Positions 10,142 through 20,684 of a stretch of DNA of 64,000 nt are shown here, piece after piece. Positions within the stretch are counted from its first letter, which is position 1. Each line of letters begins with the position of its first letter. The stretch lies in NCBI RefSeq assembly GCF_001899075.1, contig NZ_MKVA01000006.1, positions 1 to 64,000 on the forward strand. Direction: 5' to 3'. The position numbers were made by a program, and so were the translations under genes. Source of the DNA: Devosia sp. 67-54. GTDB taxonomy: Bacteria; Pseudomonadota; Alphaproteobacteria; Rhizobiales; Devosiaceae. The notes below the pieces were generated by a model that saw only the letters and a program-made list of their open reading frames with translations, made no database searches and had not been told where the DNA came from.

Positions 10142-11185
10142 TCACGGCTCCGCAAGCAGGGCGTCGCGCTCTATCCGGGGGCCGATGAGCGCCAGGCTCT
10201 GTCCCTGTTCGACGGTGGGGATGGTCTTCAGCCCCATGAGAAAGCCGGTGACCGGCGATGCCAGTTCCGTCGGCGGCGATGCCGGATCCTGCGGCGACCA
10301 GATGCGCCCGATGGGCTGCCCCTTGGCCACCGGACTTCCCGGCTCGACCATGACCTCGAAGATCCCCGAAACCGGCGCGACGATGCTGTCGAAGAGGCCG
10401 CTGCGGACGTCGCCGACATGGCCGTCATCGAAGCGGCAGTCGACGAGCGTCGCGGGCGGCAGGCCGAGCGAGGCGCGGGTCACGACCTCGCCCTCGAGGA
10501 CGCCGACATGGCGGAGAACATTGGTGAGGCCGGCCCAGGCCATCTCCTGCACCGCCACGGGAATGCGAGTCGTACCGCCGAGCTCGGTTGTAACGACGAT
10601 CTTGCCTTGCCGCTCCGCTTCGTTGGGCAGGTAGTTGCCCGCGGAGGTGTAGAAGAAATGGAAGTCCGAGTTCCATGCCTCCATCGCCTCGAGCATCAGC
10701 CGGCGCTGCCCCCGATCCTTGGGCACGCACATATGCGCGCACGGAACGATCCAGCCGGAGGCCCCGGCCGAGTGCATGTCGATGACGACGTCGGCAGCCG
10801 GAAACAGCACGGTCGAGAAGAAAAAGGCGAGCTTTTCGTTCTGCGGCCCGTCGGGATTGCCGGGGAACGAGCGGTTGAAGTTTGCGCCCGACGGCCAGAA
10901 CCGGCTGTGCCTGCGGGACGCTTCGGTGGAAACGACCGGAACCACGATGATCCGGCCCGAAACCTGCGCCGGCTGGATCTCGCGGATCAGCCGAAGCGCG
11001 GCGATCTGGCCCTCGTACTCGTCGCCGTGATTGCCGGCCGAGACGAGCACAGTGGGACCGGCGCCATTGGCGATCGAGACGATCGGGACGCGCGTGGCGC
11101 CGGCGTCTGGATCGGCCGGCAAGTGCAGGTAGCCGATCTGGCGGCCCGGTCCGGCGAGATCGATGGTGCATTCGATTTGGGTCAT
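10142..11185 (-). CDS. Succinylglutamate desuccinylase/aspartoacylase-family zinc hydrolase (second paralogue)
   Basis: Start MTQIECTIDLAGPGRQIGYL; AGNHGDEYEGQ, FNRSFPGNP, VIDMHSAG; parallels 8127..9170. Confidence 0.85.
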   Translation of the reverse strand: MTQIECTIDLAGPGRQIGYLHLPADPDAGATRVPIVSIANGAGPTVLVSAGNHGDEYEGQIAALRLIREIQPAQVSGRIIVVPVVSTEASRRHSRFWPSGANFNRSFPGNPDGPQNEKLAFFFSTVLFPAADVVIDMHSAGASGWIVPCAHMCVPKDRGQRRLMLEAMEAWNSDFHFFYTSAGNYLPNEAERQGKIVVTTELGGTTRIPVAVQEMAWAGLTNVLRHVGVLEGEVVTRASLGLPPATLVDCRFDDGHVGDVRSGLFDSIVAPVSGIFEVMVEPGSPVAKGQPIGRIWSPQDPASPPTELASPVTGFLMGLKTIPTVEQGQSLALIGPRIERDALLAEP

Positions 11186-11267
11186 GCATTGGCTCCTGCG
11201 AAACGTCAGCAGGCCTGCGCCCCTGAGCGCAACCATCTCGGCTGCCTCGCTGCTGTTGCGCCCAATT

Positions 11268-11280
11268 GCATACAGTATAC
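11268..11280 (-). promoter_or_regulatory. Putative FCD-GntR operator, site C (13-bp sub-class)
   Basis: Minus strand GTATACTGTATGC; 12/13 identical to site D. Confidence 0.6.
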
Positions 11281-11320
11281 CAAGATCGGTTTCAAGCTGC
11301 GCCTCGGCCTGGCCGGCGGG

Positions 11321-12073
11321 TCAGCTCGTGGCTTTGGCGTTGCGCGTGGGAGGGTCGGTGAAATGGCTTGTGAGCACGCGATCGATATCCTTGACCGCGC
11401 CCTTGCGGATGAACTGCACGAGCTTCTCGTGCAGCCGGACCTCGCCCGTCCTGTCGGAGGCGATTTCCCAGTCGCGGCAGAAGACGATCATCATATGCAT
11501 CGCCAGGCCTTCCCAGATCTGGGTGGCGAAGACGTTGCCGGAATGCCGGGCGATCGCGCGATGGAAGTCGAGATCGACCGCGCTCAGGGCGATCGGATCG
11601 CCGGACCCGGCAAGCTCGCGCATGCGCGCCATGATGTCTTCGAGCTCCGCCAGCAAGGCCGCCCGGCCCTCTTTCTCCTGCAGGATGTGCAGGAAGAATA
11701 TCCGCTCGATCGCGTGCCGCAGCTCGAGCAGCTCGGCCATGCGGCGCGGGCCGTAGTCGGCGACGCGCAGGCCGCGTTGCGGGCCGCCGACGAGGATGCC
11801 GCGCAGATGCAGCTTCTGCATCGCTTCGCGCGCCGGGACGCGGCTCACATTGAGCGCCGCAGCAATTTCGGCTTCGGTGATGCGCTCGCCCGAGGCCTTG
11901 TCGCCGCGTGCGATTGCAAGGATCAGGCGTTCCTCGACTTCTTCGGCGGTCGTCTTGCCCCGCTGAATGGGGGACAGGGCCGAACGGGGTAGGGTGGTCT
12001 CGGCGCGCAGCGATCGCGCGCGTTCCGCTCGCCCGGCAGGCGAACGCCTCGGGCGGGACGCTATTGCTGGCAT
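11321..12073 (-). CDS. GntR-family regulator, FCD domain
   Basis: wHTH EAEIAAALNVSRVPAREAMQKLHLRGIL; FCD-like C-terminus with H-rich helices. Confidence 0.88.
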   Translation of the reverse strand: MPAIASRPRRSPAGRAERARSLRAETTLPRSALSPIQRGKTTAEEVEERLILAIARGDKASGERITEAEIAAALNVSRVPAREAMQKLHLRGILVGGPQRGLRVADYGPRRMAELLELRHAIERIFFLHILQEKEGRAALLAELEDIMARMRELAGSGDPIALSAVDLDFHRAIARHSGNVFATQIWEGLAMHMMIVFCRDWEIASDRTGEVRLHEKLVQFIRKGAVKDIDRVLTSHFTDPPTRNAKATS

Positions 12074-12185
12074 GGAAAGATCTTCATCTGCCGTCGCCGT
12101 ATCCCCATTCGCGATGCGCTATGCATGCTGTGTATCGCCCTGCTGGTGGGGCGGTGACATCCAGCACTGCCAGTACCTGCATGTG

Positions 12186-12198
12186 GTATACTGTATGT
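12186..12198 (+). promoter_or_regulatory. Putative FCD-GntR operator, site D (13-bp sub-class)
   Basis: GTATACTGTATGT between divergent GntR (11321..12073) and the epimerase-like gene. Confidence 0.6.
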
Positions 12199-12277
12199 CA
12201 ATATAGCCGCGTGGCGCTGGACTTTTGCCGGCGTCTGCGCTGGCATGGAGCGGCGGATACGCCACGGGGACCACACG

Positions 12278-13096
12278 ATGATGAAGCGGACGGTTCTGCT
12301 TACGGGAGCAGCCGGCAACATCGGCGCCAAGCTCGCCGCGCATCTCAGGCGCGAGGGGAAGTACAACCTTCGCCTGCTGGACCGGCGGGCCGAGGGCGAT
12401 GTGCTGGGGGCCGATCTCGCCGAATACGATCATGCCTGGGTGCGCCATTTCGACGGCGTCGATGTGGTGCTGCATCTGGCGGGTGACCCTAACGGCAACG
12501 CCAATTGGGCGAGCGTGCTGCGCGACAATGTCGGGGCGACCCAGCACGTGCTGCGGGCGGCGAAGGAGGCCGGCGTCAGGCGGGTGGTGTTCGCCAGCAC
12601 CAACCAGGTGATGCTGGGCTATCGCTTAAAGACCGGCCCGGTGACCGTCGATCTGCCGCCGGCGCCTCTCAGCCCCTATGGGATCTCCAAGCTCATGTGC
12701 GAGCAGGTCGGACGCGCCTTCCACGAGGAGACCGGCGCCGATTTTCTGGCGTGGCGGATCGGCTATTTCCAGCGCGGCGAGAACCTGCCTGGGCCGCATA
12801 TGGCGATCGGGGCCTGGGGGCAATCGATGTGGCTGTCCAACCGCGACATGCTCCAGGCCGCCGAGAAATCGATCGAGGCGCCGCCCTTCGGCTATGCCGT
12901 CGTCTATCTCATGTCGAACAATCTGGGCATGCGCTGGGACATCGACCACACGCGCAGGGTGATCGGTTATGTCCCCCTCGATTCCGCGCACCCGCAGATG
13001 GAGGCGCAGAACCGGGAGCAGGACGACACGGCCGGCAGACTGCTGGTCACTCCCGGCACCTGGCTGGACGAGAATTTCGCAGCCGTGACGCCGTAA
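12278..13096 (+). CDS. NAD-dependent epimerase/dehydratase-family protein (uronate dehydrogenase-like)
   Basis: LLTGAAGNIG, HLAGDP, FASTNQVMLGY, PYGISK. Confidence 0.8.
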   Translation: MMKRTVLLTGAAGNIGAKLAAHLRREGKYNLRLLDRRAEGDVLGADLAEYDHAWVRHFDGVDVVLHLAGDPNGNANWASVLRDNVGATQHVLRAAKEAGVRRVVFASTNQVMLGYRLKTGPVTVDLPPAPLSPYGISKLMCEQVGRAFHEETGADFLAWRIGYFQRGENLPGPHMAIGAWGQSMWLSNRDMLQAAEKSIEAPPFGYAVVYLMSNNLGMRWDIDHTRRVIGYVPLDSAHPQMEAQNREQDDTAGRLLVTPGTWLDENFAAVTP

Positions 13097-13126
13097 CGGC
13101 GCCAGACATGGCTGCTGCGCGACGGC

Positions 13127-14302
13127 TCAGGCGTCGAAAAGCCGCGCGGCGTGGGGCGAGTAGCGGCTCACGCGGTCGCGGTCGAGACTGACACCGAGGC
13201 CGGGCCGATCGGGGATGGGCAGCATCCCGTCGGCGTCGAGCTGGAACGGCGTCGCCATGATGTTGTCCACATAGGCAGAGCCTGCGATGTATTCGACGAG
13301 ATCGACATTGGGCAGCGCCGCGGCCAGCTGCAGATCGGCGGCGACACCGAGCGCCGTGTTCCAGCCATGGCCCACATAGCGGATGCCGAAATCCTGCGCC
13401 ATCCAGGCGATGCGGCGCTGCTCGGAGAGACCGCCGACCTTGGTGACGTCGGGCTGCACCACATCGAAGGCGCCGCGCATGAGAAAGGGCATGAACGCCT
13501 GCCGGCGCGTCAGCACTTCGCCGCCGGCGATCGGCACCCGGCTCATGTTGCGCAACGTGACAAAATCCTCGAGGGCGTCAGGCGGCAGGGCCTCCTCGAA
13601 CCATTCGACGCCGTAGGCGGCGAGCATGTCGGCGGTGCGCAGCGCCCATTTGAGCCCGTTGGGCCAATAGGCGTCGCTTGCCCCGGCGTCGACCATCAGG
13701 CGACCGCCCGGCGGCAGCGCGTCGCGTGCCGCGCTGACAATGGCTTCGTCGAGCCGCGAATCGTTGCGGCGGCCGAAGGGTCCCCAGCCGATCTTGAACG
13801 CGCGGAAGCCGCGCTCGCGCCAGACTGTGACCTCGTCGGCGAGGCGCGCCGGCTCGTCCATGAGCAGCGAGCAATAGGGCATGACGCGGTCCTGATGCCT
13901 GCCACCCAGCAGCCGGCCGATGGAGAGGCCCGTAACCTGGCCGAGAATGTCCCACAGGGCGATGTCGATGCCGGAAATGGCGTGCGTCAGGGTGCCGCCG
14001 CGTCCCATCCAGAAGGTATTCTGCCGCAGCTTTTCAGCGACGCGCTCCGGCTCGAGGGCGTTTTCGCCGCGATAGAGCGGCTCCAGCACCTCGAGCGCCG
14101 CCTCGACCAGCCTGCCGTCGGTGAAACAGCTGCCATAGCCGGTGATGCCTGCGTCGGTGTGGACGGCAACGAGCGCGTGGATCGAGTCCTCCGCCTTGAT
14201 CTCGAACGACCAGCCCCCCTTCGGGCTTTCGCCGAACAGGGGCGCCGCGACGATGCGGGTGATCCGCAGGGGGGCGATGGCGTCCCGCGATGACAACGGC
14301 AT
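13127..14302 (-). CDS. Enolase-superfamily (mandelate racemase/muconate lactonizing enzyme-like) protein, second paralogue
   Basis: FRAFKIGWGPFG, LMVDAGASD, WFEEALPPD, IAGGEVLTRR, QPDVTKVGGLSE, GHGWNT. Confidence 0.88.
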   Translation of the reverse strand: MPLSSRDAIAPLRITRIVAAPLFGESPKGGWSFEIKAEDSIHALVAVHTDAGITGYGSCFTDGRLVEAALEVLEPLYRGENALEPERVAEKLRQNTFWMGRGGTLTHAISGIDIALWDILGQVTGLSIGRLLGGRHQDRVMPYCSLLMDEPARLADEVTVWRERGFRAFKIGWGPFGRRNDSRLDEAIVSAARDALPPGGRLMVDAGASDAYWPNGLKWALRTADMLAAYGVEWFEEALPPDALEDFVTLRNMSRVPIAGGEVLTRRQAFMPFLMRGAFDVVQPDVTKVGGLSEQRRIAWMAQDFGIRYVGHGWNTALGVAADLQLAAALPNVDLVEYIAGSAYVDNIMATPFQLDADGMLPIPDRPGLGVSLDRDRVSRYSPHAARLFDA

Positions 14303-14349
14303 TAGGATGTTCCTCCGAAGGTCTGAGCCCATTGACGCAAAGCGATATA

Positions 14350-14363
14350 GTATACAATCATAC
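14350..14363 (+). promoter_or_regulatory. Putative FCD-GntR operator, site E (GTATACAAT sub-class)
   Basis: GTATACAATCATAC between divergent enolase-superfamily and M81 genes. Confidence 0.6.
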
Positions 14364-14464
14364 GATTCAAGGCGTCGCGAGCGGGATATCTGCGGAAACC
14401 CGACGCGGCCGCCGTGGTGATACCAAGGTCATGTCGACGACTGGTCCTGAGGGAGGGGCCGTAA

Positions 14465-15949
14465 ATGAAGATCCTGATACTCGAAGTGAAGCAGGAAATT
14501 TCCTCCTTCAACCCGTTGCCATCGGGCTACGACAATTTCCACATCCTCGAGGGTGACGCGCTGCTGCGGCATCGCGGGCTCAACACCGAACTGGGCGGAG
14601 CGTTTTCGGTGTTCGACGCCCGGCCCGATATCGAGGTGCTGCCCACCATCCTCGCGGCGGCGGGAAGCGCCGGGCTGCTGTCGGCCGACGGCTGGGCCAG
14701 GCTGTCGAAACAGGTGCTGGCGGCGGTGGCGGCCCAGATCGACGAGGCTGACGCCGTCTACGCCTGCCTGCATGGCGCGATGGCCGCCGACGGCGAGCTC
14801 GACCCGGAAGGCTATCTGCTGACCGAGATCCGCCGCCTGGCGGGGCCGAACACGCCGATCGTCATCTCGCTCGATCTGCACGGCATCCTGACCGACCGCA
14901 TGCTGAAGCAGATCGATGGACTGACGCTCTACCACACCTACCCGCACGTTGATTTCGGCGACACCGGCGTGCGCGCGGCGAAGCTGCTGCTCAAGATTGT
15001 CGACGAGGGCGTAAAGCCGCTGATGGCACGCGTCGTCATTCCGGCGCTGGTGCGTGGCGACGAGCTCGTCACCGCGACCGGCTGTTATGGCGACATGATT
15101 CGCGAGTGCCAGCGCATCGAGCGTGACGGCACGGCGCTGGCCGCCGGCATCATGATCGGCAACCCGTTCACCGACGTGCCGGAGCTGTGCTCGCAGGTGA
15201 TCGTATCGACGAATGGGGACAGGGCAACCGCCGAGCGCGAGGCGATCCGGCTGGCCGAGGAATTCTGGCCGCAGCGCTTCCGCATGCAGGGCAAGCTCAT
15301 CCCGCTCGGGCGCGCCATCGCCCAGGCCAAGACCATGCGCGGACCGGTGATCTTCACCGATGCGGCGGATGCAACCTCTTCGGGCGCGACGGGGGATTCC
15401 AACGCGGTCATCGCGGCGCTGCGCACTGCCGGCTATGGCGGCCGCGTGCTGGCGCAGATCGTCGATCCGCGCGCCGCGGCAGCGGCGCACGCTGCCGGCG
15501 TTGGCGCCACGATCGAGGTGACGCTGGGCGGCTACCACGATCCGAAGCGCTACACGCCGATGCCGGTCAAGGCGCAGGTCAAGCTGCTGTCGGACGGCAA
15601 CGCCCGGCTCGAGACGATGAAGACGCCGCTGACGGCCGGCCCCACGGCGGTGCTGACCTTCGACAATTTCACCGTGGTGGTGCTGTCGACGTCGGTAAGC
15701 CTGTTCGACCGCGCCATGTACTATGCCAATGGCTGCAACCCGCCGGACTTCGACCTCATCGTGGTGAAGTCGCCGCATTGCGAGCATCACATGTTCGAGG
15801 CGTGGGCGGAAAAGAACTTCAACATCGATGCGCCCGGAGCGACGTCGGCCGATCTCAAGAGCCTCGGCCACACCATCTGTGCGCGGCCGATCTATCCGCT
15901 CGATCCCGATGTGAAGTTCACTCCTGGAGCGACGATCTATAGCCGGTAG
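14465..15949 (+). CDS. M81-family metallopeptidase (microcystinase C / MlrC-like)
   Basis: 494 aa; SLDLHGILTDRML, YHTYPHVDFGDTG, DAADATSSGATGDS, KSPHCEHHMFE. Confidence 0.87.
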   Translation: MKILILEVKQEISSFNPLPSGYDNFHILEGDALLRHRGLNTELGGAFSVFDARPDIEVLPTILAAAGSAGLLSADGWARLSKQVLAAVAAQIDEADAVYACLHGAMAADGELDPEGYLLTEIRRLAGPNTPIVISLDLHGILTDRMLKQIDGLTLYHTYPHVDFGDTGVRAAKLLLKIVDEGVKPLMARVVIPALVRGDELVTATGCYGDMIRECQRIERDGTALAAGIMIGNPFTDVPELCSQVIVSTNGDRATAEREAIRLAEEFWPQRFRMQGKLIPLGRAIAQAKTMRGPVIFTDAADATSSGATGDSNAVIAALRTAGYGGRVLAQIVDPRAAAAAHAAGVGATIEVTLGGYHDPKRYTPMPVKAQVKLLSDGNARLETMKTPLTAGPTAVLTFDNFTVVVLSTSVSLFDRAMYYANGCNPPDFDLIVVKSPHCEHHMFEAWAEKNFNIDAPGATSADLKSLGHTICARPIYPLDPDVKFTPGATIYSR

Positions 15950-15984
15950 GCTATCGCTCCGGCCGCGCGCAGCAGGCCGAAAGG

Positions 15985-16988
15985 CTACTGCGGGCGGCTG
16001 GCATTGCCGGGCGCGGCAAAATGGCAGGCGGCCGTGTGGCCCGGCCCCAGGGCTACCGGCGGCGGCGTCGTCGTGCTGCAGATCGGGCGCGCGATGGGGC
16101 AGCGCGTGTGGAAGCGGCAGCCGCTCGGCGGGTCGATGGCGCTGGGCACATCGCCCTTGACGGTGAAGAACGAACGTCGGCCCTTGCCGGCCGAGGGGAC
16201 GGAATTGAGCAGCGCCTGCGTATAGGGATGCCCCGACTGCTCGAAGATGGCGAGGCGCGGCCCCATCTCGACGATCTGGCCGAGATACATCACCGCCACG
16301 CGCTCGGCGATATGCCGTACGACGCCCAGATCGTGCGAGATGAACAGGTAGGTGAGCCCCAATTCGCGCTTCAGGTCCTGCAGCAGGTTGAGGATCTGCG
16401 CCTGCACCGACACGTCGAGCGCCGAGACGGCCTCGTCGCAGACGAGGAAGGCCGGCTCGAGCGACAGGGCGCGGGCGATGCAGAGCCGCTGGCGCTGCCC
16501 GCCCGAGAATTCGTGCGGGAAGCGGCCGGCATGATGCGTGGTCAGCCCGACCAGATCGAGCAGGCGGCGCAGCCGCCGCTCGCGCGAGACGGAATCGCCG
16601 ACGCCGTGGATCACCAGCGGCTCGATGATGAGTTCGCCCGCCGTCATGCGCGGGTTGAGCGCGCCGAACGGATCCTGGAAGATGATCTGCATCTCGCGGC
16701 GCAGGGCGCGCATCTCGGCTGGTCCGCGGTCCAGCACATCGATGCCCTTGAACAGCACGGCGCCGCCGGTGGGCTCGATCAGGCGCAAAACAAGCCGGCC
16801 CGTGGTGGTCTTGCCGCAGCCGCTCTCGCCGACAAGCCCGAGCGTCTCGCCCCGCGCGATGGAAAAGCTCACATCGTCGACGGCGCGCAGCAACCGCCGC
16901 TCGCCCAACAAGCTCTTGCGCGAAAGCGGGAACGTCTTGCTCAGATTGTCGACCCGCAGCAGCGGCTCGGCGGCGTTCGCGGGGGCGC

Positions 16989-16992
<4 letters not shown>
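15985..16992 (-). CDS. Peptide ABC transporter ATP-binding protein (DppF-like), second system
   Basis: [44 protein letters not shown] overlap with the upstream gene (16989-16992). Confidence 0.93.
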
Positions 16993-17996
<1,004 letters not shown>

Positions 17997-18038
17997 GATC
18001 TGGCGCAGCCCTCCTCTCCAGCTCCTCGAAGCATGATC

Positions 18039-18052
18039 GTATACTATTATAC
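18039..18052 (+). promoter_or_regulatory. Putative FCD-GntR operator, site F (CTAT sub-class)
   Basis: GTATACTATTATAC, perfect GTATA-N4-TATAC; 18-nt identity (GATCGTATACTATTATAC) with site G; embeds TATAAT on the minus strand. Confidence 0.7.
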
Positions 18053-18108
18053 GATTTGCAAGCCGCTGACCCGACTTTGCGGCGAGGTGGCGGTGGACGC
18101 CGAGATGG

Positions 18109-18846
18109 TCAGCCGGCTTTCTTGCGCCGCTCGAGCTTGCGGAGCTGCTCGACCAGATGCTCGTAGTCGACGGCGCGCGAGTAATCGAGGATATGCACCT
18201 GCATCAGCTCGTCATAGGCCGCCTGGTCGCCGGCGCGTAGCGCGGCGATGACCTCGTCATGTTCGGCAACGATGCTCTGCACGCCCTTCTTCATGGTCGA
18301 CAGGCCGAAGATGATGGTGAGTTGCCGCGACAGCGGCTCGATGGTGCGCACCAGCACTTCGTTGCCGGAGAGTCGGCACAGGCACAGATGAAACTCGGTA
18401 TCGAGGCTGGCGACGCGGAAACCGTCCTCGGCAGCACCGGCCGCATGCATGTCGGCCAGTACCTGCTCCAGCGGGGCGAGCACGTCGGGATCGGTCCTGA
18501 GCTTGGCCATCACCTCGGCGCCGGCGAGCTTTTCGAGCGCCAGCCGCACCTTGAGGATTTTTTCCAGCCGGTCGATGTCGACGCTCATCAGGCTCATGCC
18601 GCGATAGCGCTCGGAAACGACGACCCCCTGGCTCTCGAGCAGGCGGAGCGCCTCGCGCACCGGGATGCGGCTGACATTCAGCGACCGCGCCACCTCGGCT
18701 TCGACGATGCGGTCGCCGGGCAGGAATATGCCCTTAGCTGTGGCTTCGACGATCGCATCGACGACCTGATTGACCAGGCTTTTCGCGGCGAGCGGGGCGA
18801 GCCCGGCGATGCGACTAGGCGATGAGGGAGAACCTTCGAGCGGCAT
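18109..18846 (-). CDS. GntR-family regulator, FCD domain
   Basis: wHTH VARSLNVSRIPVREALRLLESQGVVVSERYRG; FCD-like domain. Confidence 0.92.
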   Translation of the reverse strand: MPLEGSPSSPSRIAGLAPLAAKSLVNQVVDAIVEATAKGIFLPGDRIVEAEVARSLNVSRIPVREALRLLESQGVVVSERYRGMSLMSVDIDRLEKILKVRLALEKLAGAEVMAKLRTDPDVLAPLEQVLADMHAAGAAEDGFRVASLDTEFHLCLCRLSGNEVLVRTIEPLSRQLTIIFGLSTMKKGVQSIVAEHDEVIAALRAGDQAAYDELMQVHILDYSRAVDYEHLVEQLRKLERRKKAG

Positions 18847-18884
18847 CTCGGCAATGTCCTTGACAAGTCAGTGGCGCTAGGATC

Positions 18885-18898
18885 GTATACTATTATAC
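18885..18898 (+). promoter_or_regulatory. Putative FCD-GntR operator, site G (CTAT sub-class)
   Basis: GTATACTATTATAC in the divergent GntR/SBP intergenic region; minus-strand TATAAT (18892-18897) lies inside the site. Confidence 0.7.
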
Positions 18899-18996
18899 CA
18901 TATACGATCGCAGCTTGCCGATATAGCTGATCTGAGACGTTCGGAACAAGCCGCTAGCACATTTCATCTGCATCTGAAGCCATCCAAGAGGGAGGA

Positions 18997-20583
18997 TTGG
19001 AATCCATGTCGGAGCAAAAAACAGGCATGAAGCGCCGCGAGTTTCTGGTGGCAGGCACCGCCGGCATCGTCGCGCTGACCGCATTCGGGACCGGCAGCGC
19101 CCAGGCCCAGGTCGCCGGAGGGGAAGTGATCGTCGTCCAGGGCTCCAATCCGCCGAGCCTCGATGCGATGGCCACCTCCTCGGGCGCGTCACGCAATATC
19201 ACCATGAACGTCTACGAAACGCTCTACGGTTTCGACGAAAAGGTCAATCCGATGCCGATCCTCGCCCAGGGCGTGGACATTTCGGCCGACGGGCTGACCT
19301 ATAATTTCAAGCTCCGCCAGGGCGTGAAATTCCACAATGGCGACGAGATGAAGGCCAGCGACGTGAAGGCGTCGATGGAGCGCTACCGCAAGGTCGGCGC
19401 GACCGCCAATCTGCTTGACCCGGTCGACAGCTTCGAGGTCGTCAACGACCACGAAATCATCTTCCACATGAAGGCCAAGACGCCGACCTTCCTCGAGGCC
19501 TTCTCGTCGCCGCGCGCCCCCGCCGTCGTCATCCCCGAGGAGGATGCCGCCGCCGAGGCCGGCAAGACCAGCCTCGTCGGCACCGGCCCCTACAAGATCA
19601 CCGACTATGTGCCCGACAGCCATGTGACGCTCGAAAAGTTCGCCGACTACACCCAGGACACCCGCTATGACGGTCCCGACGGGTTCGGCGGCAAGAAGAC
19701 GGCCTATTTCGACAAGGCAACCTTCCGCGTCATGCCGGAGCCCGGCGCCCAGGTGGCCGCGCTCGAGGCGGGCGAGGTCGATATCGTCGAGACCATGCCG
19801 GTGCCCGCCGCGCGGCGCCTCGCCAACTCGCCCGACATCGCCGTGCAGCAGAACCTGCAATGGGCCTTCGGCACCTTCATCCTCAACATGAATGCGCCGC
19901 CGACCGACAACCCGAAATTCCGCGAGGCGATCCAGGTCGCGCTCAACATGGAAGAGGTGATGGGCATCGCCTCCGAGGGCCTGTTCGGTCTCAACGGCGG
20001 CTGGGCCTATCCGGACTCGCCCTATGACGTGGGCGACATCGGCGCCGTCGACTACTACAACAAGGCCGACATCCCGCGCGCCCAGGCGCTGCTCAAGGAG
20101 GCCGGCTACACCAACGCACCGTTCAGCCTGCTCACCGACAACTCCATCCCGTTCCACGGCAAGGCGGCGGTGGTCATCGCCGAGCAGCTCAAGGCGGCCG
20201 GCATCAACGTCGTCATCAACCAGGTCGACTGGCCGACGGCGTTGAACGTGCGCCTGCAGGACACCGGCTGGAACGGCTGGACGCTGACGATGGGCATCGA
20301 GCCCTATCTCGGGCCGGTCGCCATCACCGCGACGCTGACCGGCAAGCGCCCGCATTTCGTCAAGAACGATCCCGAGCTCGAAGCGCTCTACAAGGAACTC
20401 ATCAGCGGCGAGACGCCCGAAATTCGCAAGGCGACCTTCGCCAAGATCCAGAAGCGCCTGTACGAGTTCTTCGGCATCGTCAAGCTCGGCGATACCGGGC
20501 AGATGCAGGGCCTGCGCGCCAACATCGAGAACTTCAAGATGTTCCGCTTCCCGCGCGTCTACGACATCTGGCGCAAGAGCTAA
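18997..20583 (+). CDS. ABC transporter substrate-binding protein, family 5 (second Dpp system)
   Basis: Tat/Sec-like leader MKRREFLVAGTAGIVALTAFG; NFKLRQGVKFHNGDEMKASDV, typical of SBP family 5. Confidence 0.92.
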   Translation: MESMSEQKTGMKRREFLVAGTAGIVALTAFGTGSAQAQVAGGEVIVVQGSNPPSLDAMATSSGASRNITMNVYETLYGFDEKVNPMPILAQGVDISADGLTYNFKLRQGVKFHNGDEMKASDVKASMERYRKVGATANLLDPVDSFEVVNDHEIIFHMKAKTPTFLEAFSSPRAPAVVIPEEDAAAEAGKTSLVGTGPYKITDYVPDSHVTLEKFADYTQDTRYDGPDGFGGKKTAYFDKATFRVMPEPGAQVAALEAGEVDIVETMPVPAARRLANSPDIAVQQNLQWAFGTFILNMNAPPTDNPKFREAIQVALNMEEVMGIASEGLFGLNGGWAYPDSPYDVGDIGAVDYYNKADIPRAQALLKEAGYTNAPFSLLTDNSIPFHGKAAVVIAEQLKAAGINVVINQVDWPTALNVRLQDTGWNGWTLTMGIEPYLGPVAITATLTGKRPHFVKNDPELEALYKELISGETPEIRKATFAKIQKRLYEFFGIVKLGDTGQMQGLRANIENFKMFRFPRVYDIWRKS

Positions 20584-20630
20584 GAAAGCCGTTGCCGGGC
20601 TTGCCGGAAACGCACTAGCGTGATGACCTT

Positions 20631-20652
20631 GCGGGGCGCCCGGGCGCCCCGC
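20631..20652 (+). other. Intergenic hairpin between solute-binding protein and permease genes
   Basis: GCGGGGCGCCCGGGCGCCCCGC, a perfect 22-nt palindrome; no U-tract. Confidence 0.6.
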
Positions 20653-20684
20653 TCCACCGCCACCAAACACGGGACGGAATTGCG

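Noticed and set aside
10142-11185. Ectoine degradation (DoeB) assignment
   Set aside because: Family similarity only; no DoeA-like ectoine hydrolase or ectoine transporter was recognised nearby.
14465-15949. Microcystin degradation cluster (mlrABCD)
   Set aside because: Only an MlrC-like M81 protein is present; no MlrA, MlrB or MlrD-like gene was seen, and M81 proteins are widespread.
15939-15954. ATAGCC-GGTA-GGCTAT hairpin at the M81 stop codon
   Set aside because: Only a 6-bp stem without U-tract; too weak to call a terminator.
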